Source: Verrucomicrobiota bacterium
GTDB lineage: Bacteria; Verrucomicrobiota; Verrucomicrobiia; CAIQCK01
Assembly: GCA_026397915.1 (NCBI GenBank)
Contig: JAPLTX010000015.1
Location: 1 to 64,000, forward strand
Reading direction: 5' to 3'
Length of the DNA stretch: 64,000 bases
Below, piece by piece: positions 1-9,241 of this stretch. Position numbers and translations under genes: made by a program. Under the pieces are notes generated by a model. The model did no database searches. It was not told the DNA's origin and was given only the letters and a program-made list of their open reading frames with translations. Numbering within the stretch: position 1 is the first letter of the stretch; the number at the start of each line of letters is the position of its first letter.

Positions 1-14
1 ATAACCATCGCAGG

Positions 15-117
15 CCGCACAGCCGGTTGGGCTATCAGAGCCCGGTGCGGTTTGCTTCTCAACACAGTCCATCCCCAGCTTCGGTCGGGCTACGCCCTCC
101 CTGCGCTGGGGATGGAC
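15..117. repeat. Palindromic block upstream of the histidine kinase gene
   Basis: Two hairpins are visible. The first is nested: CCGCAC at 15-20 pairs with GTGCGG at 45-50, and GGGCT at 29-33 pairs with AGCCC at 39-43. The second is a perfect 13-bp inverted repeat, GTCCATCCCCAGC at 67-79 with its complement at 105-117, around a 25-nt loop. Neither is followed by a T run, so they resemble dispersed palindromic repeats more than terminators. The rest of 1-317 holds no convincing gene or promoter. Confidence 0.6.
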
Positions 118-317
118 AAAACGCAAACGAGCAGGCAACATTAACTATAGCTACAGACTAACCCTACGAGTGGCTCGAAAAGGTGAGTCCGGTCACCCCC
201 ACCCGCTCGCCATGCATTAGAGTTCGCTCTTATGAAGAGGGCGATCGCGACAAATAAACGCGGCGATCACTGTGCGGGGAATAAGAGCACAATTGCGCCA
301 ATCATGCTCTTGCTAAA

Positions 318-3089
318 ATGAAGTCAAAGTCAAAGTTTCTACTGATCGCGGGATTCATTTTGTCGCTCGCGTTGCTCGGTAGTGTGGCGTTGCTCAACTG
401 GCAATTCATCCATCGAATGGAGGAGACGGCGAAGTCGGTGGCCCACACGGAAAAGGTGAACTTCGGGTTGAGCAAACTGCTCTCTGGTTTGCAAGACATT
501 GAGACTGGCGCGCGCGGCTTTGTGATCACCGGCGATCCGAAGTTTCTGGAACCTTTCGAAGCTTCTCTCAGCAGAGTGGACGATCTGTTTCGCACGGTGC
601 GCACGCTGATCAGCGATCCACACCAACGGGCCAGTTGCGACGCGTTGGAGCCGCTCATCGCACAGCGCATTGCAGCGGCGCGGGCCCTCGTGGAGTTGCG
701 CCGTAAGTCCGGTTTCGAGGTGGCGCAGCAGGATGTGGTTGGCGCCAAGGGCAAGGTTGTGATGGATCAGATTCGCGCCGTGATTACCCGGATGGAGACA
801 GAAGAGCAATCCTTGCTGGACCAGTGCACAGCCGCCGCTAAACGCGCGTCACAGGTCGCCATCCAGATTGCTGTCGTCGGCACGGGCTTGAGCTTTGTCC
901 TGCTCGTCGTGGTGTTTGGGTTTGTGACGCAAGAGAACTGGCTGCGCGACCAGGCCGAACAGGCGCTGCGCAAAACCAACGAGCAACTTGAGCAGCGCGT
1001 GCGCGAGCGCACCGCGAAACTGGAGGAGGCCAACACCTGCTTGCAGTCGGCCATCAGGACCCGCAAGGAAGCGGAGTCAGGAATCCGCAAGCTCAACGCC
1101 GAACTGGAGCAGCGGGTGAAAGAGCGAACGGCGGAGGTGCAGGCGAGTCAGGAGCGCTTTCAAATCATGGCGCGTGCCACCAACGACGTGGTGTGGGATT
1201 GGAACCTGCTCACCAACAATGTCTGGTGGAACGAGGCGTTCCAAACGGTATTTGGCTACCGCGTCTGGGATATCGAGCCGGGCTTGGAATCCTGGACCAG
1301 TCGCATTCACCCGGATGACGCGGAACGGGTTGTGACGGGGATCCATCATGCAATTGATACCGGGGCAGAACGCTGGTTTGACGATTATCGCTTCCGCCGG
1401 GCGGACGGCTCGTTCGCTTTCATCTTTGACCGCGGCGAAATCATCCGCGACGGCCAGGGGAAAGCCGTGCGCATGGTGGGGGCCATCATGGACATGACGG
1501 AGCGGCGGAAGGCCGAGAACGAGCGGGACCGCTTTTTCACCCTCTCGACTGACATGCTTTGTATTGCGGGCACGGATGCTCATTTCAAACGCGTGAACCC
1601 CGCGTTCAACATCACGCTCGGCTACACAACGGAGGAATTGCTGGCGCAACCCTTCCTCAATTTTGTCCATCCGGACGACCGGGCCGCGACGGTTGCCGAG
1701 GTGGAGAAGCTGAGTCACGGCATCGTGACAATCCGGTTTGAGAACCGCTACCGGTGCAGGAACGGCGCATGGAAATGGCTTTCGTGGAATGTCCAACCCT
1801 TGTCGGATGAGGGTCTGCTTTACTGCACGGCGCGGGACGTCACCGGACGCAAACGCGCCGAGGAGGTGCGAGCGCTCCAAACCCGCATCGCCAACATCTT
1901 CCTGACCATGCCTGATAACGAGATGTTTAACGAGGTGTTGAAGGTCATCTTGGATGTCATGCGCAGCCCGTTCGGCGTTTTTGGATTCATTGATGAGGAC
2001 GGCTCACTCGTTGTGCCGACCATGACCCGGCAGATATGGGACAAGTGCCAGATTCCCGAGAAGACGATACGCTTTCCACGGCCGACTTGGGGAGACAGCA
2101 GTTGGCCACAGGCCATTCGCGAAAAGAAGGCGAACTACAGCAACGAAAACTCGACCAAGGCGCCCCTTGGCCACGTCATCGTTACGCGGCACATCTCCCT
2201 GCCCATATTGTTCCAAGGGGAAGTCATTGGTCTCTTCCAGGTTGCCAACAAGGAAACGGATTACACGGAAGATGATATCCGCACGCTGGAAACGATTGCC
2301 GGTTATATCGCGCCGATCCTGAGTGCGCGCTTGCGGCGTGAGCGAGCCGAGGAGTCCGTCCGAAAGCTCAACTCCGATTTGTTGCACCATGCTGACCAAC
2401 TTCAGCAGACCAACAAGGAACTGGAGTCGTTTTCCTACAGTGTGGCGCACGATCTTCGCACGCCGATGCGGGCCATCAATGGTTTTGGAGCCAACCTTCT
2501 CAAGGGCTACGGGGATCGGCTCGACGATGAGGGCCGACGCATCGTGGGCGTCATGCGGTCTGAAGCCGAACGCATGGGGGAGTTGATTGACGGGCTGCTG
2601 GAGTTCTCACGGATGGGCCGCACACTCGTGCAAACGACGGAGGTTGACATGAACGCGCTCGCGCAAAGCGTTTACAATGAGTGCGCGGCTCTGGCGGCGG
2701 ACCGCAAGCTTCAGTTCAAACTCCATCCCCTGCCTCCGGCGCAGGGCGACCCGGACATGCTCCGTCATGTGTGGACCCATCTCATTTCCAACGCCGTCAA
2801 ATACACCCGCACCAAGCCGGTGGCCGAAATCGAAATCACCGGCACAGCCAAAGACGGCGAGATTGTTTACTGTGTCAAAGATAACGGCGTTGGTTTCGAC
2901 ATGCGGTATGCCAACAAGCTGTTTGGCGTTTTTCAGCGATTGCACAGCGAGGACGAGTTTGAAGGCGTCGGCATCGGCTTGGCGCTGGTCAAACGTATCA
3001 TCCACCGGCATGAAGGCCGTATCTGGGTAGAGTCAACACTCAACGCAGGCACGGCCTTTTACTTTGCGCTGCCACTAGGAAAGGAATGA
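318..3089 (+). CDS. CHASE3-PAS-PAS-GAF hybrid-type sensor histidine kinase
   Basis: Membrane sensor kinase of 923 residues. Seen in order: TM helix about 8-28; an extracytoplasmic segment with the CHASE3-like stretch [14 protein letters not shown] helix about 182-204; a charged coiled coil with two LEQRV(R/K)ERTA repeats (about 215-275); two PAS domains (about 278-397 and 400-515); a GAF domain (about 525-675); a HisKA domain with the phospho-acceptor in [12 protein letters not shown] (His711); and an HATPase_c domain with [10 protein letters not shown] and DNGVGFD boxes. The H-box and the partner gene resemble phytochrome-like kinases that use Rcp1-type regulators, but the GAF lacks an obvious chromophore cysteine motif, so light sensing is not claimed. 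The stop overlaps an upstream start of the response regulator gene. The signal sensed is unknown. Confidence 0.93.
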   Translation: MKSKSKFLLIAGFILSLALLGSVALLNWQFIHRMEETAKSVAHTEKVNFGLSKLLSGLQDIETGARGFVITGDPKFLEPFEASLSRVDDLFRTVRTLISDPHQRASCDALEPLIAQRIAAARALVELRRKSGFEVAQQDVVGAKGKVVMDQIRAVITRMETEEQSLLDQCTAAAKRASQVAIQIAVVGTGLSFVLLVVVFGFVTQENWLRDQAEQALRKTNEQLEQRVRERTAKLEEANTCLQSAIRTRKEAESGIRKLNAELEQRVKERTAEVQASQERFQIMARATNDVVWDWNLLTNNVWWNEAFQTVFGYRVWDIEPGLESWTSRIHPDDAERVVTGIHHAIDTGAERWFDDYRFRRADGSFAFIFDRGEIIRDGQGKAVRMVGAIMDMTERRKAENERDRFFTLSTDMLCIAGTDAHFKRVNPAFNITLGYTTEELLAQPFLNFVHPDDRAATVAEVEKLSHGIVTIRFENRYRCRNGAWKWLSWNVQPLSDEGLLYCTARDVTGRKRAEEVRALQTRIANIFLTMPDNEMFNEVLKVILDVMRSPFGVFGFIDEDGSLVVPTMTRQIWDKCQIPEKTIRFPRPTWGDSSWPQAIREKKANYSNENSTKAPLGHVIVTRHISLPILFQGEVIGLFQVANKETDYTEDDIRTLETIAGYIAPILSARLRRERAEESVRKLNSDLLHHADQLQQTNKELESFSYSVAHDLRTPMRAINGFGANLLKGYGDRLDDEGRRIVGVMRSEAERMGELIDGLLEFSRMGRTLVQTTEVDMNALAQSVYNECAALAADRKLQFKLHPLPPAQGDPDMLRHVWTHLISNAVKYTRTKPVAEIEITGTAKDGEIVYCVKDNGVGFDMRYANKLFGVFQRLHSEDEFEGVGIGLALVKRIIHRHEGRIWVESTLNAGTAFYFALPLGKE

Positions 3090-3091
3090 CC

Positions 3092-3568
3092 ATGAGTGAA
3101 GTGAAGCAAGTAGATATTCTGCTGGCAGAGGATAACTCGCGCGATGCCGAACTGACGATATGCGCCCTGAAACAACACAATCTCGCCAACAACCTGATCC
3201 GGGTGAAGGACGGTGCCGAAGCGCTGGATCTTATCTTTGGACGCAACGGCCAGGTGCGCCACCAGCCCAAGGTCATTTTGCTGGACCTGAAGATGCCCAA
3301 GGTGGACGGCTTGGAGGTCTTGCGCCAGATCAAGTCGGACCCCAATACAAAAAGCATCCCGGTGGTCGTGCTCACTTCCTCGCAGCAAACTAATGACTTT
3401 GTGGAAAGCTACATGCTGGGTGCGAACAGCTACATCGTCAAACCGGTCAGCTTTGAAAACTTCTCCAAGGCCGTGGCAGATCTGGGCCACTATTGGCTTA
3501 ACTTGAATCAGTATTCGCAACCTTCAGCCAGCGCTGCATCCGACTCCGAATCGGATCCCGCGAACTGA
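3092..3568 (+). CDS. Rcp1-like single-domain response regulator
   Basis: A receiver domain with no output domain. Acidic residues are seen in LLAEDN near the N-terminus, the phospho-acceptor Asp in [15 protein letters not shown], the conserved Thr/Ser in VVVLTSS, and the Lys in YIVKPV. The layout matches the Rcp1 family, which pairs with phytochrome-type and CHASE/PAS kinases. I chose the ATG at 3092 because AAGGA lies 6 nt upstream; an ATG at 3086 overlaps the kinase stop and would add two residues. The tail after the receiver is Ser/Ala-rich. It probably takes phosphate from the upstream kinase and acts by protein contact. Confidence 0.9.
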   Translation: MSEVKQVDILLAEDNSRDAELTICALKQHNLANNLIRVKDGAEALDLIFGRNGQVRHQPKVILLDLKMPKVDGLEVLRQIKSDPNTKSIPVVVLTSSQQTNDFVESYMLGANSYIVKPVSFENFSKAVADLGHYWLNLNQYSQPSASAASDSESDPAN

Positions 3569-3604
3569 ATGCCGTCAGCTATCAGCGGTCACCGGGAATG
3601 CGGC

Positions 3605-3789
3605 GATGCAGAAGTGCCGGTATCAGTCATTCAGTAACTAACATGGTAGGTGGGCAGGTAAGTGGCGGCAGACGGGGCCGTTTTGGTTCCGTCTGCCGTC
3701 TCGCTTCCAATAAGAACAGAGGTCAGAGGCGGTTGAAGAAAAGCTGAACACTGAAAGCTGAGAACTGAGGACTGAGAACAGCGGTCAGC
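3605..3789. repeat. Duplicated module copy 1: rhodanese-end relic, hairpin, heptad array
   Basis: Positions 3605-3627 match the 3' coding end of the rhodanese gene (4493-4515) at 21 of 23 bases, although no rhodanese gene precedes them here. A 10-bp hairpin follows (CGGCAGACGG at 3666-3675, complement at 3689-3698) and is repeated almost exactly at 4544-4576. Then comes a 7-nt periodic array at 3741-3789, whose first five units have the form NNNCTGA. The three parts occur in the same order as in copy 2, so a segment has been copied or recombined. Confidence 0.75.
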
Positions 3790-4124
3790 GGGACGTGAGG
3801 CGGCGGCTTCGGCCCTTTGCTGCTTGCCAATATCCACCGGATGGAGTTGATTACGCCCATCGGAACGGACATCGCTGCGGTATGAATGCGACTTGCTTGA
3901 AACTCATTGGCTGCGCTCTTCGGAGCGGGCACGGGATTCAAGTGTCCGGCTTCACGTGAATGCCCTCCTGACGCGCGCGGGGCGCGCGTATCTCATTACC
4001 GGCGGCTGAGATCACAGCCGTCGCGTATCGTTTTCCCCTTTTGGTTGCAGCAAACAGTTTTGCCCCGTGGTCGGGGCAATCGAACAAAGTCAGAAACCCA
4101 TAAAAGAAAGACAGGAGCAAGAGT
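3790..4124. other. Intergenic region upstream of the rhodanese gene
   Basis: No convincing gene is seen. The last 65 bases hold an 8-bp hairpin, TTGCCCCG at 4060-4067 with its complement at 4072-4079, and then AGGAGCAAGAG just before the rhodanese ATG, which is a clear ribosome binding site. A short minus-strand reading frame across 3723-3941 runs into the heptad array and looks non-coding. Confidence 0.5.
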
Positions 4125-4517
4125 ATGAAGAGAATGATTGCAGCATTGGCCGTTGTATTGGTCGCGTCGGGCGTGTATGCGGGCGACTTCCCGGAGATCA
4201 GCGTTGCGGAGGTCAAGGACGCCATCCAGGCGAAGAAGATCACGCTGATTGACGTAAACGGAAGCGAGTCGTGGAAGGGTGGTCATATTCCCGGCGCGAT
4301 AGACTTCCAGTCCAGCAAGGGGAAACTGGCCAGTCTCCTGCCCCAGGAGAAGGACGCGCTGGTCGTGGCGTATTGCGGCGGGCCGAGCTGCGGCGCTTAT
4401 GCCGCCGCCGCGAAGGCAGCGAAGGCGCTCGGTTATACGAACGTGAAGCATCTGAAGGCGGGCCTGTCCGGCTGGCAGGGTGCGGGCGAAACGATGCAGA
4501 AGTGCGGGTGTCAGTAA
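4125..4517 (+). CDS. Periplasmic single-domain rhodanese
   Basis: Protein of 130 residues. A signal peptide (about 1-19, ending VYAG) precedes one rhodanese domain. IDVNGSESWKGGHIPGAI is the typical entry motif, and YCGGPSCGAY is the active-site loop with the likely catalytic Cys. LSGWQGAGE matches the family C-terminal signature. The mature protein ends QKCGCQ, adding two Cys beyond the domain. Rhodaneses move sulfane sulfur or act as redox carriers; the export signal places this one in the periplasm. AGGAGCAAGAG supports the start. The gene stands alone; its 3' end was also copied to 3605-3627. Confidence 0.88.
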   Translation: MKRMIAALAVVLVASGVYAGDFPEISVAEVKDAIQAKKITLIDVNGSESWKGGHIPGAIDFQSSKGKLASLLPQEKDALVVAYCGGPSCGAYAAAAKAAKALGYTNVKHLKAGLSGWQGAGETMQKCGCQ

Positions 4518-4629
4518 TAAGTTCCTTCAAGGTATGAAGTGGGCGGCAGACGGGGCTGTTTTGGTTCCGTCTGCCGTCTCGCTTCGAATGAGGAAAGCTG
4601 AAAGCTGAGAGCTGAAAGCGGAAAGCTGA
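4493..4629. repeat. Duplicated module copy 2: rhodanese end, hairpin, heptad array
   Basis: The module includes the rhodanese 3' end (4493-4515), a 10-bp hairpin (4544-4553 with 4567-4576) whose loop and flanks nearly match copy 1, and a 7-nt array at 4595-4629: AAGCTGA, AAGCTGA, GAGCTGA, AAGCGGA, AAGCTGA. The hairpin lies about 27 nt after the rhodanese stop and could terminate its transcript, but it has no T run. Confidence 0.75.
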
Positions 4630-4782
4630 GATTGTCGCCGAAGTAGAGGGCGTTCATGCCCCGCAGCGCAGGCAATGGTCGGGCGTCGGACAAGTGTGAA
4701 GGCAGGAAAAGCGCGGGTGGGGCCACGAAGAAGTATGGACCGCTGGGAGCGGCCCGGTGGCCCCGGTCCCGCGTTGGAAATG

Positions 4783-4821
4783 AAACGCCGGCAAGGGGAA
4801 AAAGTTGCGCCGGGAGCAAAT
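4783..4821 (+). repeat. 39-bp direct repeat, left copy
   Basis: This 39-bp segment matches 5463-5501 in the same orientation with three mismatches; its core is GGGGAAAAAGTTG. The two copies flank the hemerythrin gene. The wider spacer 4630-4884 holds no convincing gene. Confidence 0.7.
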
Positions 4822-4884
4822 GTTGTCAGGAAATGACTGAGATGCAGGATTGAGGGTGAAAGACGGATGCAACCCGACTGTCTC

Positions 4885-5373
4885 TCACACTGCTGTTTTG
4901 CCCGGCACTTTGAAGGAGGGAGGGTTATCCACATGACCGCACTGCGCACGGCGATCCAACCACTCCTTGCCTAACGTCTCCTGGGATTGCGGTTGGAGGG
5001 TGGTCTGCGCCAGCCGAATCACAAGCCGCTCTTCGTCGTGGAAATGCGCGCGGAGAATGCGGAACGCCAATAGCAAGTCGCTGCGGCCTTCCTGCACAGA
5101 CAGGGCGGTCTGCGCCTTTCTTATCAAGGCCGTGTGCTCCCGGTGCTCAGAGCTGAGGTGGCAGGTCTGCCCCTTTTCCTTCAGCAGCGCATCCAGAGGA
5201 CGAAACAGCAGGCTCTCCTCGCACTCCATATGCTCGCGCATCAATCCTTCCACCAGCCGTGCCGCCATGCTCACTTCCGCCAGCGTTTGAGCTTTGTCCA
5301 AGGCCCGCTCGACGGCGACAAACACGGTCCGAAGAAACATATGCTCATTCACAAGCACATCAGTCACATTCAT
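4885..5373 (-). CDS. Hemerythrin HHE-domain protein
   Basis: A cytosolic four-helix hemerythrin-like protein of about 162 residues. His and acidic residues suited to a di-iron site are spread along the helices: LVNEHMFLR near the N-terminus, REHMECEES, SSEHREH and HFHDEER. This matches the HHE cation-binding family, which binds O2 or NO or handles iron. I chose the ATG at 5373, preceded by GGAAGG at 7-nt spacing; a GTG at 5388 would add five residues. The gene stands alone between two copies of a 39-bp direct repeat. Confidence 0.85.
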   Translation of the reverse strand: MNVTDVLVNEHMFLRTVFVAVERALDKAQTLAEVSMAARLVEGLMREHMECEESLLFRPLDALLKEKGQTCHLSSEHREHTALIRKAQTALSVQEGRSDLLLAFRILRAHFHDEERLVIRLAQTTLQPQSQETLGKEWLDRRAQCGHVDNPPSFKVPGKTAV

Positions 5374-5462
5374 AGGATGCCCTTCCACTCACTTCATCTC
5401 AGCCTGCTCTCGGCGCGCGAATATAGTCTCTCGCGAATCCACCGCATCTGGATTCGGACATA

Positions 5463-5501
5463 AAACGCCAGCACGGGGAAAAAGTTGTGCCGGGAGCAAA
5501 T
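5463..5501 (+). repeat. 39-bp direct repeat, right copy
   Basis: Matches 4783-4821 at 36 of 39 positions in the same orientation. It lies between the hemerythrin start and the stop of the next minus-strand gene. Confidence 0.7.
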
Positions 5502-5535
5502 ATCGCTCCAACAACGGAACCCGGCGAACCAAGCT

Positions 5536-6267
5536 CTACGACTTCGTTTCCGGTCTGGCCAGCAACGCGCGAAACTCTTTCAACTTCGCTGCGTCTTCGG
5601 GCTGCATCGAGTCCATCCGTTTCAGCACTTTGGCGGGATCGGCGGTCGCTTCTTCCGCAACCCGCATCGGCGCGTCCACCACCTCGCGAAGATGCCTGTC
5701 CACCGCGCCCATGATGAATGGCCGGAATAGAAACATGCAGAACCGCTCCACCGCGCCATCCACCTTCACGAAACCGTGAAGTTCGCACTTGAGAACGCCG
5801 GGTTGCAGCTCCCGGTAGCGGAACAACAGGATGGCGCGGCCCGACTGCGGCGCGTCTTCTTTGTCCGCGCCCTCACCGAAGTAAAGCCGCTCGCCCGGCA
5901 CGACCCGAAGCGGCCAGAGATAACCGACGGTGCCCTTGCGGTTGTCCCCGAAATAAGAACCGTCCGGCTGTCGCTCCCTGCGATAGTCTGCAACATTCAA
6001 CGACTGCGCCACGATGGAGCTTTGGCCGAGGTGGCTGATGAGATACTCGAAGATGTCGTATCGCGCGCGGAGCATTGGCTTGGACATCCGGACGTTTCGA
6101 TAGAGCGTGTAGCCTGGCACGACCTGCCGCACGCGCGCCTGCGCCGCCGCGTCAAGCTTGTCAAAAGGAATCAGCGACTCCGGCTTCTCCTCCGCAAACG
6201 CAAGACCCGCCCCAGAGGTCAGGGCCACAGCCAGCAGGAGGCTGATGCAAATCGGTTTCGCAAGCAT
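5536..6267 (-). CDS. Secreted protein of unknown function
   Basis: About 243 residues, not recognised. A clear signal peptide begins MLAKPICISLLL and ends GLAFA. The mature part is soluble-looking, mixed alpha/beta, with a Gly/Tyr-rich middle (SYFGDNRKGTVGYLWPL) and a charged helical C-terminus. No cysteine pairs, metal motifs or membrane helices are apparent in the mature region. I chose the internal ATG at 6267 because it places the signal peptide at the N-terminus; an upstream ATG at 6303 adds 12 residues. No strong Shine-Dalgarno was found for either. It is divergent from the beta-propeller cassette that follows. Confidence 0.7.
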   Translation of the reverse strand: MLAKPICISLLLAVALTSGAGLAFAEEKPESLIPFDKLDAAAQARVRQVVPGYTLYRNVRMSKPMLRARYDIFEYLISHLGQSSIVAQSLNVADYRRERQPDGSYFGDNRKGTVGYLWPLRVVPGERLYFGEGADKEDAPQSGRAILLFRYRELQPGVLKCELHGFVKVDGAVERFCMFLFRPFIMGAVDRHLREVVDAPMRVAEEATADPAKVLKRMDSMQPEDAAKLKEFRALLARPETKS

Positions 6268-6370
6268 GCTGGTGAAGGAACCACAGAGAACCGTGCACCG
6301 CAAAATGTTTTGCAGAAGATGTTCGGATTGGCTGATGGGAGATCGGGGGGCCGGAGGACAGAAGCCAGTA

Positions 6371-6391
6371 TTCAGTGGTCAGTGGTCAGTG
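6371..6391. repeat. Short heptanucleotide array (TCAGTG type)
   Basis: Three 7-nt units (TTCAGTG, GTCAGTG, GTCAGTG). This is the reverse-complement family of the CTGA heptads at 3741 and 4595. Confidence 0.65.
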
Positions 6392-6464
6392 GGAGGCGGA
6401 AGATGAAAACGGAAAGCTCATCACCGGTCCATTGCAGGAGTTTCTTTTTCAGGTATCATCGTGC

Positions 6465-7622
6465 ATGATGCTCTCGCCCAAGAAATTCATGCGTGAACAT
6501 CTTATGAGTTGGATGGGAGATTGGAAATTGGAGATTGGAGACTTCAGATTGAGAGTTGGGGATTGGAGATTGGAGGTCAGAGATTTGAGATTGGCGATTG
6601 GAGTTTTGGTTGCGGCAGGAGTGGCGTGCGTCGCCGCTGTCCCGGCGTGGGCCGCCGAAGACCTTCGCGAGGAACTTAAGAAGGTTCCCTACAAGATCGT
6701 TTACGAGACTTATCGCGACGGCAACTGGGAGCTTTACCAGATCAACGCCGATGGTTCGCAACCGGCCAACCTCACGAAAACGCCGAAAGTTCATGAGATG
6801 TTCCCGCAGGTCTCGCCCGATGGCAGCAAGATCGCCTTCATCGTGGACGAGGGTGAAGGCGAAGGGAAGGTGCGCAGTGTCTGGCTGATGAACAGGAACG
6901 GCACGGGCCGGACGCTTGTCGCCCAACACGCCCGCTGGCCGTTCTGGAATCGAACGGGCACCGGCCTCTGCTATATCCCCGACCAGAAGGAGGAGTTCAA
7001 TATCCGCGACTCCGCCGGGAAGGGTTTATGCGTCTATGACCTCGCGACGCGTCGCGCCACGCCTCACCCCAACCCGGAACTTGAACACCTCTACAATCTC
7101 TGTTGGACTCCGGACGAGAAGTGGATCCTCGCCACCGTCTCCGGGGCGATGGGCCACAATCACGCGATCCTGGCGGTTGCAGCGCAGGGGAAGGATGTTC
7201 TCAGGCTCAACTACGCCGATGGTAACCGCATCGGCGGCTGCCGGCCTGACATCAGTCCCGACGGCAAGCGCATCGTGTGGAACTCGAGCGACTTCACGAT
7301 AAGCGTCGCGGAGTTGGACTTCACCGGGCCGGAGGCGAAGGTCATCAATCCCCGCTTTGTCGTCACCAGCAAGGAGCCGGTGCTGGTTTATCAAGCCGAT
7401 TGGTCGCCCGATGGACGCTACATCGCATTCACCAGCGGCCCAAAGGCGGAGAAGAAACTGGCCTTGTCGCCGGCGATCATCAGTGTCAAGGCGCCCGGCT
7501 GGAACATTTGCGTTGCCGACGCCAATAGCACGAACCGCTTCGTGCAAGTAACCACCGACGGCAACTCGAACAAAGAACCCGACTGGGTTCGCTGCCCTCT
7601 CGAAAATAAGGAACGACCATGA
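6465..7622 (+). CDS. Secreted TolB/PD40-like beta-propeller protein
   Basis: About 385 residues. After an exported N-terminus, the protein carries repeated PD40/TolB-type blades: GNWELYQINADGS, FPQVSPDGSKIAF, RPDISPDGKRIVW and QADWSPDGRYIAFTSGP. Such propellers mediate periplasmic protein or ligand binding. The N-terminus is odd. Signal-peptide-like DNA at 6480-6512 and 6608-6626 matches the signal peptide DNA of the metallo-hydrolase at 9251-9322, but a 91-nt heptad array separates the two halves. The resulting charged stretch may spoil export. I chose the ATG at 6465; an ATG at 6489 is possible. The stop overlaps the next start (ATGA), so the cassette is coupled. Confidence 0.75.
   Translation: MMLSPKKFMREHLMSWMGDWKLEIGDFRLRVGDWRLEVRDLRLAIGVLVAAGVACVAAVPAWAAEDLREELKKVPYKIVYETYRDGNWELYQINADGSQPANLTKTPKVHEMFPQVSPDGSKIAFIVDEGEGEGKVRSVWLMNRNGTGRTLVAQHARWPFWNRTGTGLCYIPDQKEEFNIRDSAGKGLCVYDLATRRATPHPNPELEHLYNLCWTPDEKWILATVSGAMGHNHAILAVAAQGKDVLRLNYADGNRIGGCRPDISPDGKRIVWNSSDFTISVAELDFTGPEAKVINPRFVVTSKEPVLVYQADWSPDGRYIAFTSGPKAEKKLALSPAIISVKAPGWNICVADANSTNRFVQVTTDGNSNKEPDWVRCPLENKERP
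6512..6602. repeat. Heptanucleotide array inside the propeller gene N-terminus
   Basis: Thirteen consecutive 7-nt units with consensus GATTGGA, including GATTGGA, AATTGGA, GATTGAG, AGTTGGG and GATTGGC. The array is translated as a degenerate Trp/Leu/Arg-rich segment between the basic start and the hydrophobic end of the signal-peptide region. Confidence 0.85.
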
Positions 7623-9223
7623 AACAGACCACGCCAAAAACCAACTCCAAGTCATCCATTGGACCCGAAACAATGGTTGCTGAAAGTTTCCCCCTGAATC
7701 GGCGGGACTTTCTGGCGAGAAGTTTGGGAGCGGCTGTGGCAGGCGCCGCGGGCGGTGGATTGGTCATCGCGAGCGACGCGCCGGATCACCCCGGTGCCGC
7801 CGGCAAGGTTGCCGACATCCCGCTGCATCCGCGCGACGTCAAACTTTGCGTGAAGCCGGTGATGACGAGCCTCATTCATTCGGCGGAGTGGCAGGGACCG
7901 TGCCGCCCGACTTCGGTAAAGCCGGAGGTCGAGAAGGCCAATGTGGAGAAGTCCTTCGCCAGTTGGTCCCAGCAGCTCAAGTCGAAGGGCCTCGGCCGAT
8001 CGGAGGACGTGCGGTTGCTGGAGCCGGTTCACGTGATCTTCAGCGAAAGCTGGGTGCTGAAGCCCGACCAGATCGCCAAGCTCGCCCCCGACAGCGGCGA
8101 GACGGATGTTTATTTCATCATGCCGAGCGGCAATGCCCGCGCGTCCTACGAAATCGGCAATATGTTTGCCAAACCGATCCTGTTCGATCGCAACAGTTGC
8201 CGGACAGCCAGCATTGCCGGTTATACGTTGGCCAAAGGAAACGAGGCCTTTGTGCCGGGGGAGGACATGGATGTCACCACGCTGCTCTCGCTGTTGCGGG
8301 CAAGGAAGGTGTTTCGCCAGACGAAAGTGCTCTATCCAACCGATGGCGTGCCGTCTTTCTCGCCGGACACGGTTTGGGATTTTGAGGATCTCCGGAAGCG
8401 CCTCGGCGTCACCGTGAAAACCATCACCTATAAGGAGATGACCGACGAGATGAACCGGCTCCTCGGCGAGCGGAACGAACAAGCCATGCGGGAGGCCGCG
8501 GAATTGGTTCGCAAGGCGGACAAGACGTTTCTCGAGCAGCCATTGGTAGTCCGCAGCGTGTTGTTCAACCAGTGCATCCGGAACCTCATGGCCCGCCACG
8601 GATGCAATGCGTTCACCATTGATTGCTTCGAGTTCTGTCCCAGCAGGCTGCCGCAACAATGGTTGGTGGTGCCCTGCCTGCAACACGCGCTGTTTGGCAA
8701 CGAGGGCATCGCCTCGGCGTGCGAGGCGGATTTCGGAATTCTCTTGGCCTTGCGGCTCTTGATGAGCGTCTCCAACAAGTCGTGTCACCAAGGCAACGCG
8801 GACCCGAGACCCGGCGGCACTTTCAGGATCAACCATAGCGCCCCGAGCATGAAGATGAACGGCCTCAACCAACCTGACCTGCCCTATCAGTTGGGCCGGT
8901 TCTGCCAGCAGGGCTGGGGAACCAAGGTTGTCATTGACTTCATGAAGAACGCGGAGAAGACGGTGACGGTGGCCCGGGTGGATCCTACGGCCAAGAAACT
9001 CATGGTGCTTAGAGGGACGCTGGTCGGCTCCAGCGGATGGAGCCAGGACCTGCTGGGATGTTCTGTGGAGGCGGTCATCAAGCCTCCCGCAGGCCGGGCC
9101 GACGAGTTCATGAGGAGACGGCTGATCTATGGCAACCATCTCTCGTGGGTTTACGGCGACTACAGCAAAGAACTCAAGGCTCTCGGCGACATGCTCAAGC
9201 TGGAGGTGGAAGTGATCAGTTGA
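7619..9223 (+). CDS. Tat-exported L-fucose-isomerase-like protein
   Basis: Protein of 534 residues. The twin-arginine signal is seen in LNRRDFLARSLG followed by an Ala/Gly-rich hydrophobic stretch. The mature region resembles the L-fucose/L-arabinose isomerase fold: the C-terminal half has CFEFCPSRLPQ, then NEGIASACEADFGILLALRL, the usual conserved Glu/Asp segment, and a late HSAPSMKM segment. The substrate is unknown, and an isomerase that folds before Tat export would act in the periplasm. It overlaps the propeller gene by 4 nt and is followed 18 nt later by the metallo-hydrolase, suggesting one transcript. Confidence 0.75.
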   Translation: MKQTTPKTNSKSSIGPETMVAESFPLNRRDFLARSLGAAVAGAAGGGLVIASDAPDHPGAAGKVADIPLHPRDVKLCVKPVMTSLIHSAEWQGPCRPTSVKPEVEKANVEKSFASWSQQLKSKGLGRSEDVRLLEPVHVIFSESWVLKPDQIAKLAPDSGETDVYFIMPSGNARASYEIGNMFAKPILFDRNSCRTASIAGYTLAKGNEAFVPGEDMDVTTLLSLLRARKVFRQTKVLYPTDGVPSFSPDTVWDFEDLRKRLGVTVKTITYKEMTDEMNRLLGERNEQAMREAAELVRKADKTFLEQPLVVRSVLFNQCIRNLMARHGCNAFTIDCFEFCPSRLPQQWLVVPCLQHALFGNEGIASACEADFGILLALRLLMSVSNKSCHQGNADPRPGGTFRINHSAPSMKMNGLNQPDLPYQLGRFCQQGWGTKVVIDFMKNAEKTVTVARVDPTAKKLMVLRGTLVGSSGWSQDLLGCSVEAVIKPPAGRADEFMRRRLIYGNHLSWVYGDYSKELKALGDMLKLEVEVIS

Positions 9224-9241
9224 TCGTTGTGAGCTTGCCTG

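Noticed and set aside
318..3089. A photoreceptor phytochrome
   Set aside because: Kinase and regulator resemble phytochrome partners, but the GAF has no visible bilin-binding cysteine and there is no PHY domain; CHASE3 indicates an external cue.
3723..3941. Small minus-strand gene before the rhodanese
   Set aside because: Its 3' half is the translated heptad array and no ribosome binding site or conserved motif is seen.
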